Source: Xanthobacteraceae bacterium
GTDB lineage: Bacteria; Pseudomonadota; Alphaproteobacteria; Rhizobiales; Xanthobacteraceae
Length of the DNA: 5,167 nucleotides
Direction: 5' to 3'
NCBI GenBank assembly: GCA_030043175.1
Contig: JASHYD010000530.1
Location: 1 to 5,167 of the forward strand
Each line of letters begins with the position of its first letter. Position 1 is the stretch's first letter. Of the stretch, positions 1-5,041 are shown piece after piece. Position numbers and translations under genes: made by a program. The notes beneath the pieces were generated by a model that was not told the DNA's origin, ran no database searches, and saw only the letters and a list, made by a program, of their open reading frames with translations.

Positions 1-353
1 TCGTCGTCGACACGATCGGAATCGATGAGAGGACGTGGGTGGACGGATTCGGAACACCGCACACCAAAGAGCTTCATGTGATTGAGCACTTCCATTTGAT
101 CGACGACGGCAAAGTGCTGGAGGCGAATGTTCGCGTGGAGGACCCGGGCGCCTTTACAACGCCCTGGGATGCCATCCAGTGCTTCCGCCCGTATGAGGCG
201 GCCGTGCGCCGGCTGCCGATCGAGCGCGTTGCGCAGCTTGCGAGCGCAGCGGAAGGCCCACTGACAGAGCTGATCTGCGCCGATAACCCGAACTCCTTCT
301 TCCCTGGTACATCCGCCCTGCCGGTGCCGCAAGCGGTCGCGTCCGATTTCTGA
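1..353 (+). CDS. Exported-type protein of unknown function, 3' end only (paralogue of the gene at 678-1568)
   Basis: The reading frame is open from base 3 (first visible residues VVDTIG) to a TGA at 351-353, so the gene enters from outside the window and only about 116 C-terminal residues are seen. A GTG at 39 lies inside the conserved core and is not the start. The visible part lines up along its length with the C-terminus of the minus-strand gene at 678-1568: VVDT-G, then TPHT..LHV.E.F, DGK, VEDP..F..P, a conserved Cys in an E/L-I/V-C-x-x-N context, and a closing P.P.A...DF. It has an extra stretch of about 14 residues (around IERVAQLASAAEG) that the other lacks. The family is common in Alphaproteobacteria and Acidobacteria and has no function known to me. 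The export signal of this copy lies outside the window, so secretion is inferred from the paralogue. Confidence 0.85.
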   Translation, partial: VVDTIGIDERTWVDGFGTPHTKELHVIEHFHLIDDGKVLEANVRVEDPGAFTTPWDAIQCFRPYEAAVRRLPIERVAQLASAAEGPLTELICADNPNSFFPGTSALPVPQAVASDF

Positions 354-378
354 TGTCTCGGATCGAAGGGTAACCCAT

Positions 379-398
379 CCCCCGCCGAAAGGCGGAGG
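379..398 (+). terminator. Terminator-like hairpin after the first gene
   Basis: A perfect 5-bp stem CCGCC/GGCGG closes a GAAA tetraloop (382-395). It extends by two further C-G pairs past one C-A mismatch. It begins about 25 bases after the stop at 351-353 and is followed by CTTTC, not a real T-run, so it is a weak or factor-assisted terminator at best. Confidence 0.4.
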
Positions 399-613
399 CT
401 TTCACCCCCAGCCTGTCGGCGTGCCTTCTCGCGCTGTTCTGCTTGGCCGCCGGACGACGCCTCGACCGGCAAACCAGCGTGCGCCAGAGCCTCGTACAAG
501 CCTCATCGCGTGGTCACCGCACGCAAGCAAAATGCGATGATCCGCTCAATCTTTAGAACTGGTAGCGAAAGACCCGAAGCACCTGGACAGCCAACCCGCA
601 TTTGGCACGTCTG

Positions 614-638
614 GGTGCGGCTCGGTCCGAGCCGCACC
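614..638. repeat. Perfect 25-nt palindrome downstream of the minus-strand gene
   Basis: Arms GGTGCGGCTCGG (614-625) and CCGAGCCGCACC (627-638) are exact reverse complements around one central base. It lies about 39 bases beyond the stop of the 678-1568 gene. Neither side has a T-run, so it is not a standard intrinsic terminator. It could be a bidirectional transcript-end hairpin between convergent genes, a dispersed repeat or a protein-binding site. Confidence 0.6.
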
Positions 639-677
639 AGGACGCGAGATCGGGAAAAATACAATTATGGTGCCTGA

Positions 678-1568
678 TCAAAAATCCAGCCGAGTAGCCT
701 CGGGAATCGGAAACAGACCCTGGTTGAAATAATCCAGATTGTTCTCCGAGCAGACCGTCTCCTTTATGGGAGCATCAACCTTGAACCAGCGCTGCTGCAT
801 GGTGAGCGGCGCGTTGAACGTATCGGGGTCCTCGACCGTCACAAGTGCGGTCATGTTCTTGCCGTCCGGCTCGATGGTGAAGCGCTCGACAACGTGCAGC
901 TTGTCGGTGTGCGGCGTGCGGAAGTTATCAATGTAGCTGTTTTCGGTGGAGAGGCCGACAGTATCGACGACCAGCGTGCCGTTCTCATAGTGGCCGATCG
1001 ACTCGCCGAACCACGACGGGGTCACATGCTCCGAATGCTGGTCGGTGAGAAAGATGCGCCGCACCATGTGGTCACGTTGCCACATCATCCACACCTCCTT
1101 CGGAGTCTGGATGAAATAAACGGGCTCGAAAGGATAGAGCAGTTGCCCCGGAACGCCGCCCGGATAACAGCGGGCTTGCGCCGCAAATGGTATTGCCATC
1201 TCGCTGCGTAATGCGGCCTCGTTCGACGCCTGCATCAGCGCGGCAGCCCAAGGCTTGAGCACCGGATCCTTCGCGTTCCCAATGCGTTTCGTCGGCTGAG
1301 TGCCGATCCGCGCCGCTTCGGCATTGCTGGTGTAGGGATGGGCGGGATCGGGCTTGATCGGACCGTGGCCATGCCCCGGTGGCGGATCGCGCCAATCCGC
1401 CACGTTGGTCTGCCAGCCGAACTCGGCCGACGCAAATTGGGGAACGGGATTGTTCGGCTCCGCCGCGGCCGCCGATACCAAAGCGCCCGCGGCAAGGAAG
1501 CCCAGAATGACGTGGCCGGCCACAGCTGATTGCCGCGAGGCCGACCGGATGCCGTTCGCATGGGTCAT
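678..1568 (-). CDS. Exported protein of unknown function (VVDTVG / TPHT / VEDP family), complete
   Basis: This encodes 296 residues. The frame is open upstream to 1886, but ATG at 1568 is chosen because AAGGAG (1575-1580 on this strand) sits 6 nt before it and the product then begins with a signal peptide: a short polar start, a hydrophobic run near residues 17-35 and cleavage probably after the AAAA at 33-36. The mature part starts with a Trp/Pro/His-rich segment (W52 to about 80) and a helical stretch (about 100-125). Then comes a C-Y-P-G-G-V-P-G motif with Cys134, and a core at about 150-262 containing WQRDHMVRRIFLTDQ, GESIGHYENGTLVVDTVGL (188-206), TPHT..LHVVERF (218-230) and VEDP (245-248). 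A second Cys (273) could pair with Cys134 in the periplasm, which is inference. Members of this family usually read W-E-G-D-T-L where this one has Y-E-N-G-T-L. No catalytic role is known to me. It lies convergent to a paralogue and stands alone with its own promoter. Confidence 0.9.
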   Translation of the reverse strand: MTHANGIRSASRQSAVAGHVILGFLAAGALVSAAAAEPNNPVPQFASAEFGWQTNVADWRDPPPGHGHGPIKPDPAHPYTSNAEAARIGTQPTKRIGNAKDPVLKPWAAALMQASNEAALRSEMAIPFAAQARCYPGGVPGQLLYPFEPVYFIQTPKEVWMMWQRDHMVRRIFLTDQHSEHVTPSWFGESIGHYENGTLVVDTVGLSTENSYIDNFRTPHTDKLHVVERFTIEPDGKNMTALVTVEDPDTFNAPLTMQQRWFKVDAPIKETVCSENNLDYFNQGLFPIPEATRLDF

Positions 1569-1590
1569 GAGGTTCTCCTTGAGATGGCTC

Positions 1591-1657
1591 CGGCGAACGC
1601 CAGAAATGATGCGGACAATCATCTCGTAGACACTAAAGAATGGCAAGGCGTTCGCCG
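1591..1657. promoter_or_regulatory. Pair of inverted operator-like boxes flanking the promoter
   Basis: CGGCGAACGCC (1591-1601) and GGCGTTCGCCG (1647-1657) are perfect 11-bp reverse complements separated by 45 bases. Each box is itself a near-palindrome of the form GGCG-NN-CGCC, as expected for a dimeric regulator's site. One box abuts the upstream edge of the -35 element and the other falls at roughly +10 to +20, so binding at both could close the promoter by looping or by blocking polymerase. An 8-bp partial match, CGTTCGCC, occurs at 2730-2737 upstream of the SRPBCC gene. The regulator is not in the window. Confidence 0.45.
1618..1646 (-). promoter_or_regulatory. Sigma-70-like promoter of the 678-1568 gene
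   Basis: Read on the minus strand, TTGCCA (1641-1646; 5 of 6 to TTGACA) is followed after exactly 17 bases by GATGAT (1618-1623; 4 of 6 to TATAAT). This predicts a start of transcription near 1611 and a leader of about 43 nt before the ATG at 1568. The match was found by eye. The position between the two inverted boxes supports it. Confidence 0.5.
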
Positions 1658-1808
1658 ATCGCAACCAGGCAGACCCGCCCTGACGGCGGCACAGCCGTGT
1701 CCTTGACGGACCCTGGGACGGCGAGGGGACCGTGGTCGGCGAGTTTTGCGGTCTTGGGCAATCGCTGAGAAACCGGACGGCAGCGATCGGCGCGAGGCGC
1801 TTGTCCTG

Positions 1809-1845
1809 CCCGCAGTGATCACAAAGGCGATCACAAGTTTGCGGG
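1809..1845. repeat. Nested palindrome with 12-bp direct repeat
   Basis: CCCGCA (1809-1814) and TGCGGG (1840-1845) enclose the perfect palindrome GTGATCAC (1815-1822) and two copies of GATCACAA (1817-1824 and 1829-1836), one helical turn plus about 1.5 bp apart. This resembles a binding site or a hairpin. It lies about 200 bases upstream of the predicted promoter of the minus-strand gene, so a link with that gene is uncertain. Confidence 0.3.
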
Positions 1846-1937
1846 CTGCCGCCAAAGCCCTTTGCCGAATTCACGATGGCACGCAACCATCGATCCGTCG
1901 AAAACGCCGGCAGCCCCGGCTGATGCGATAACGCCCG

Positions 1938-1976
1938 CCCCTCCCCCGCTTGCCAGGGCTTACGAGGGAGGGGGGC
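1938..1976. repeat. GC-rich palindromic repeat, decayed copy
   Basis: CCCCTCCC (1938-1945) pairs with GGGAGGGG (1966-1973) around a 20-base loop. The 13-mer CTCCCCCGCTTGC (1941-1953) recurs exactly on the opposite strand at 4810-4822, inside the palindromic insert of the gene at 4018-5007. The inner arm of the other copy (GCGGGGG after the CTTG turn) is degraded here, so this looks like an eroded member of the same dispersed repeat family. Confidence 0.5.
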
Positions 1977-2105
1977 TCGGCCCGCGCTAGAAGCGTCGTG
2001 TAATTAAAGCCTGGCCTGCGGTCCTGTGTGGTTCGAAATTGCTGCCTCGACGTGTCAGGTCCCATCGGCCCGCTTCCCGAATATGTTTCTAAAGTCATGT
2101 TTCTG

Positions 2106-2501
2106 TCACTGGTGCGTGAGGTTGTGGGACGATGAGTCACGGGGCCGCGCGGCTCCCTCGCAAAGGGCAGAGATAACGGACCAAGTTGTGGATGGCGGGT
2201 GGGCGCGCGTCACCGCCCAATCGCGGCGCGGCGCCTCCAGCCGAGGATATGCGCCGTCGGCGCCATCAACTATCAGTCCTATCTGTCGTGACCCGCAATG
2301 CCGCGTGATCGCCGCTATCGGACTCACATTTGCGCGAGGCGGGGATTGCTCGGCGGCCTCGTCGACCGGAGCCATCTGGCATCGGCCGTCTTCGGCGCCG
2401 GGAATGATGTCGACGATGGCGGCCAACCCCTCCGCGCATGGCCGAGAATTCAGCCTCATCCCTCCGAGCCCAGCAACAGTGGCCCGTGTAGCGGGGGCCA
2501 C
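2106..2501 (-). other. Possible relic of a minus-strand coding region
   Basis: The frame is open from a GTG at 2501 to TGA at 2106-2108, with an internal ATG at 2459 that has GGAGGG immediately adjacent, too close for a normal ribosome binding site. Over 2341-2460, hand-counted GC at codon positions 1, 2 and 3 of this strand is about 70%, 52% and 80%, which is the pattern of genuine high-GC genes. The pattern fades on both sides. The segment reads GLAAIVDIIPGAEDG and then MAPVDEAAEQ. I do not recognise a family. The antisense plus-strand frame shares the same third positions, so its openness is a by-product. This could be a decayed gene fragment, a small unknown gene or chance. Confidence 0.2.
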
Positions 2502-2583
2502 CGGATCACAATGTTAGACCCTCGCCATAAAGGACCAATGCCTCCGATCGCCTCCGGGACCGTTCGCGTCGTCTTTGGTCCAG

Positions 2584-2632
2584 GCCACGTCGGGTTATCC
2601 GCCGAAGACTCACCCGTGAAAGCCGACGTGGC
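2584..2632. repeat. 10-bp perfect inverted repeat
   Basis: GCCACGTCGG (2584-2593) and CCGACGTGGC (2623-2632) are exact reverse complements separated by 29 bases. No gene or T-run is associated with it. It may be a structured remnant in the gene-poor stretch or chance in GC-rich DNA. Confidence 0.35.
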
Positions 2633-2869
2633 GGTCGGGCTGCAGTGGGCCAGCTGCGGCCCTCGACGCCTCGTCATATCATCGGGCGACCCCTTCCGCA
2701 CGGATGTGCAAACGGTGTAGCCTCCTCACCGTTCGCCCCGGGGACCGTGCCGAAATCTCATTAGTCCAGTGGCGGAAGCGCCGCCATGTCTATTAGGCTG
2801 GCGCCGTCTACACGCAGCGGCGTGGGTGTTGTTGCAACTCGTTAAAGCTAAGTTACTGGGAGGAATCAC

Positions 2870-3427
2870 ATGCATAATCAGTTCGGGAAGATCGCCATAG
2901 GCTGCGTGCTTGCGGTCGCCGGAATGCTCTCGGCCGCCTACCCGCAGGCACCAGCGCCGTCAGCGCCAACAGGCTCAGTGGTAGTCGCGTCGCCCAGCTA
3001 CACGTCCATTGCGATGGAAATCACAGTCAACCGCCCGGCAGCGGAGGTGTGGAAGCGCGTCGGCAAGTACTGCGACATCAGCGAATGGCTGCAGGTTCCG
3101 GCGGGGTGCAAGATCACATCGGGCACGGACGGCGAGTTTGGCGCCGTTCGCACCGTGGGCGCCGAGGTGCTCGTGGGCCGAACCGAGCTCTCTTATACGT
3201 ATGCGCAAACTCCGAAGGAAGGCACGCCGTACAACCTATATCACGGCACGCTCGAAGCGCGACCCGTGACGCCGACGACATCCAAGATCGTCTACACCTT
3301 GTTCTTCGATAATTCGATGCTGCCGGATGATGCAGCGCGGGCGACGGATAAGGAACGACGACGCACCAGGTTCATGCAGGCACTGCAGAACATGAAAACG
3401 CTCGCCGAGGGCGGCAAGTTGAATTGA
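2870..3427 (+). CDS. Exported SRPBCC (START-like / polyketide cyclase-type) family protein
   Basis: This encodes 185 residues, with ATG at 2870 preceded by a strong ribosome binding site GGGAGGA (2858-2864) at 5 nt. Residues 1-27 look like a signal peptide: MHNQFGK, a hydrophobic run at 8-23, and cleavage after AA (23) or PQA (27). Cys12 is not in a lipobox, so it is not a lipoprotein. A Pro/Ala/Ser-rich linker follows (28-42). Residues about 48-178 form the SRPBCC helix-grip fold: first strand MEITVNRPAAEVWKRVGKY (the opening strand plus helix typical of the family), W73, G..R.VG (91-97), paired strands ELSYTY and HGTLEARP, the strand SKIVYTLFF (138-146) and a charged C-terminal helix (about 155-178). 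SRPBCC domains bind hydrophobic ligands in a deep cavity. The ligand here is unknown, and export suggests a periplasmic role. Cys68 and Cys80 could form a disulfide. It stands alone between two gene-poor stretches. Confidence 0.88.
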   Translation: MHNQFGKIAIGCVLAVAGMLSAAYPQAPAPSAPTGSVVVASPSYTSIAMEITVNRPAAEVWKRVGKYCDISEWLQVPAGCKITSGTDGEFGAVRTVGAEVLVGRTELSYTYAQTPKEGTPYNLYHGTLEARPVTPTTSKIVYTLFFDNSMLPDDAARATDKERRRTRFMQALQNMKTLAEGGKLN

Positions 3428-3635
3428 GATCGGTGCGTCGAGCACCTCGATAGAAGCCTCGGCCTACGCCGATGCCCGCACGCCGCGCCGATCATCGGTT
3501 GCCGCGGCCGGCGGAGCGAACGCGTCCGCCTGGGCTTCTGCGTCTTCACAGTGAGCGTCAAAAGGAAGCTACACGTTCGCTGGGAGAATGGTTTTGCCAA
3601 AATGGTTAACCTTGTCAGGGTGACCAAGCGCAGGA

Positions 3636-3674
3636 GCCGCCGTCAGCTCAATCATCTGTCGAACGGACGGCGGC
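3636..3674. repeat. 9-bp perfect inverted repeat, possible hairpin
   Basis: GCCGCCGTC (3636-3644) and GACGGCGGC (3666-3674) are exact reverse complements with a 21-base loop. TTATCCC follows on the plus strand. It is about 210 bases past the SRPBCC stop, far for a simple terminator. It could be a late terminator or an isolated repeat. Confidence 0.35.
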
Positions 3675-3967
3675 TTATCCCTGATTGCTTGCGTGCGCAC
3701 CGTATCTCTTGAGGCTGCCAGCGGAACGCGCGGATGTCTTTATCAACCGCAAGGGCAGCCCGGAGGCAGACGAGTTAATGTGCCGTCAAAGCCAAAGGAC
3801 ATCGCTTTGTTTGAATAAGGATTCCTTCAATCGGTTCAAGCAACCGCCGATAAAGCTGATACGCAAAATCGTGATCACATTCGGAGCATCTTTATCGAGC
3901 AAAAGCGGCTTGGCGGGCGATCCGCGCGGAAACTGATTGGCCGCTGGAACGCCATGGCCGTTCCCTC

Positions 3968-4004
3968 ACCACCGCAGTGGCCGCCCCTGGGAGCCGCCGG
4001 TGGT
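3968..4004 (-). terminator. Possible transcript-end hairpin of the flavoprotein operon
   Basis: ACCACCG (3968-3974) pairs with CGGTGGT (3998-4004) around a GC-rich loop that can itself fold partly. On the minus strand it starts 13 bases after the stop of the 4018-5007 gene. No T-run follows, so intrinsic termination is unproven. Confidence 0.35.
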
Positions 4005-4017
4005 TGACTGAGCCAGC

Positions 4018-5007
4018 TCACATCTGCCAGGCGGTGTCCGGATTTTCCTCTGGCATCGGCGCGACCGCGACCTCGACAGCGAGATCCGCGTCGACGGTGA
4101 CCGCGGTTTTTGGCGCCTCGTAGCCGGGCTTCCAGATCTCAAGATCGTAGGAGCCTTTCGGGACCAGCAGTTCCGCAAGTCCCGAGCCGCCGGTTGCCGC
4201 CCGGTAGGCACCCAGCCGCACTTGTGCGTTTGCAACCGGTGACGCTGCATCTTGCTCGACGACCTTGACCGTCAATCTGTGTTCGGGCGGGTCGACGATC
4301 GCAATGCTGAACCGGGATGATGAGCCCTGGTGCGCAAGGGCGAGGTCAGCGGCAGCGAACTCGACCGACCACGAAAACATGCCGGCGGCCGCGGGCGCAA
4401 TCAAAGTGAGCTCGGTCCAATACAACCCGGTGGTGCCCGGCCACGGCGTGTCACCGAGAACGCCCCGCGCCAGCATCACGCCGGCGGCATCGCACACTGC
4501 GATATGAGCGCCCATCAGATTGCAACCGGCGGCGGATTTCGCTCCAACCTTGATGGCGAATGGACGGCCGGTCACCACTGGCGACGGGATCGCCCATACG
4601 GCAAGGCTCGTCTCGAGCGGCCGAATTCGAACCGGCACCCGCAGCAGGCTCGCACCATGATGCCGCCCGTCACTTTCGTGAGCCGCACAAGAGAGTCGCC
4701 ACACGTGCTCGCCGGCCCGCGAGGGCGCCTTGAGCGCGATGCGGCGCGCCGCGGCAAGGTCCGCACCCCCCTCCTGAGCCTCGTGCGGTCCGCTCCCTAA
4801 TCCGCCCCCGCAAGCGGGGGAGGGAGGATAGGGAGGGGGCGCCGCCGCGACCGTGCCCGACGCCGTCACTTCGAGCCGAACGCCGGAAAGGTTGCACCCG
4901 GCCGGGCACGACACGACAACTGTCAGCACGAACTCGGCGCCGACCGCTACCTCCGTCGGTCCATCCACCGCGATGATGGTGGCGTGTGCTGCGCCGCCCG
5001 CACTCAT
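4018..5007 (-). CDS. Two tandem Ig-like modules plus carboxypeptidase-regulatory-like module, partner of FAD oxidoreductase
   Basis: This encodes 329 residues from ATG at 5007. The frame is open back to 5142, but that extension overlaps the end of the upstream flavoprotein gene in another frame and reads like noise, so 5007 is preferred although no clear ribosome binding site is visible. No signal peptide or membrane segment is seen, so it is probably cytoplasmic. Module 1 (about 8-130) has PTEVAVGAEFVLTVVVSCPAGCNLSGVRLEV and ends in VPVRIRP. Module 2 (about 131-240) repeats the plan, with SPVVTGRPFAIKVGAKSAAGCNLMG and ends in FSIAIVDPP. Both share an A-G-C-N-L-x-G signature at 36-42 and 160-166. 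Residues 244-317 (LTVKVVEQD...PVANAQVRL, then G.A.LLVPKGSYDLEIWKPGY) match the carboxypeptidase regulatory-like/PEGA type of beta-sandwich. Residues about 56-77 are a Pro/Gly-rich insertion encoded by a palindromic DNA repeat. It follows the flavoprotein gene by 34 bp, so co-expression and physical association are likely, but its function is not known. Confidence 0.8.
   Translation of the reverse strand: MSAGGAAHATIIAVDGPTEVAVGAEFVLTVVVSCPAGCNLSGVRLEVTASGTVAAAPPPYPPSPACGGGLGSGPHEAQEGGADLAAARRIALKAPSRAGEHVWRLSCAAHESDGRHHGASLLRVPVRIRPLETSLAVWAIPSPVVTGRPFAIKVGAKSAAGCNLMGAHIAVCDAAGVMLARGVLGDTPWPGTTGLYWTELTLIAPAAAGMFSWSVEFAAADLALAHQGSSSRFSIAIVDPPEHRLTVKVVEQDAASPVANAQVRLGAYRAATGGSGLAELLVPKGSYDLEIWKPGYEAPKTAVTVDADLAVEVAVAPMPEENPDTAWQM
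4793..4835. repeat. In-frame GC-rich palindromic repeat inside a coding region
   Basis: The inner stem CCCCCGC/GCGGGGG (4805-4811, 4814-4820) has a two-base turn. After an internal loop an outer stem CTCCCTAATCC/GGATAGGGAG (4793-4803, 4826-4835) forms with one bulged base. It shares the 13-mer at 4810-4822 with the intergenic repeat at 1941-1953 (opposite orientation). On the minus strand it is translated as about residues 58-72 of the 4018-5007 product, a Pro/Gly/Ser/Cys run (YPPSPACGGGLG) without counterpart in module 2. GC-rich palindromes of this kind, recurring between and occasionally within genes, are known from rhizobial genomes. Membership of a named family is inference. Confidence 0.65.
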
Positions 5008-5041
5008 GCGAACGGTCCGGCTTCGGCACAACGAAGCCCGG

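Larger units (their letters stand above)
354..677. other. Convergent intergenic region without a gene
   Basis: This is the space between two stop codons that face each other. No frame on either strand looks coding: the open frames here are antisense extensions of the first gene. It contains a GAAA-loop hairpin (379-398), an inverted pair TCATCGC/GCGATGA (503-509 and 534-540) and a perfect palindrome (614-638), each of which could help end transcription from one side or the other. An AT-richer patch (655-670) follows the palindrome. Confidence 0.6.
1658..2857. other. Gene-poor stretch of 1.2 kb
   Basis: No convincing gene is seen. Open frames exist on both strands (for example 2026-2517 and 2298-2720 on the plus strand), but they overlap each other in antisense, lack ribosome binding sites and give Arg/Ser/Pro-rich products with no motif I recognise. 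The stretch contains a palindrome with direct repeats at 1809-1845, a GC-rich repeat at 1938-1976, an 8-bp direct repeat ATGTTTCT (2083-2090, 2097-2104), a 10-bp inverted repeat at 2584-2632, a 6-bp hairpin TGGCGG/CCGCCA (2770-2786) and a possible minus-strand relic at 2106-2501. It probably consists of decayed DNA plus the upstream regions of the genes on either side. Confidence 0.5.
3428..4017. other. Intergenic stretch of 590 bp without a supported gene
   Basis: A short hairpin GGTGC/GCACC (3432-3446) lies just after the SRPBCC stop and may help end that transcript. Further structures are GGTTAACC (3604-3611), a 9-bp inverted repeat at 3636-3674, GGAACG/CGTTCC (3946-3964) and a hairpin at 3968-4004. 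The segment from about 3770 to 3900 is noticeably less GC-rich than the rest. An 83-codon plus-strand frame (TTG at 3685 to 3936) lacks a ribosome binding site and a recognisable product, so it is not called as a gene. Confidence 0.5.

Noticed and set aside
74..499. Minus-strand open frame of 141 codons opposite the first gene
   Set aside because: It is antisense to a region with clear family similarity on the plus strand and has no motif of its own.
1569..1886. Upstream extension of the 678-1568 gene to a 402-residue protein
   Set aside because: The extension would bury the signal peptide inside the protein and lies upstream of a good ribosome binding site; it also covers the predicted promoter and operator-like boxes.
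1746..1931. 61-codon plus-strand open frame with a basic C-terminus
   Set aside because: It has a TTG start, no ribosome binding site, mixed third-position use and no recognisable domain.
2026..2060. tRNA-like T-arm GGTTCGAAATT
   Set aside because: The bases flanking the TTCGAA loop cannot form the T stem, and no anticodon arm or acceptor stem is found nearby.
2026..2720. Overlapping plus-strand open frames of 163 and 140 codons
   Set aside because: They overlap each other in different frames, lack start signals and have low-information Arg/Ser/Pro-rich products; the first shares third positions with the antisense frame that shows better periodicity.
2870..2950. Lipoprotein signal in the SRPBCC protein (Cys12)
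   Set aside because: The residues before Cys12 are A-I-G and the Cys lies near the start of the hydrophobic run, which does not fit a lipobox.
3685..3936. 83-codon plus-strand open frame
   Set aside because: It starts with TTG, has no ribosome binding site and its product matches no family I know.
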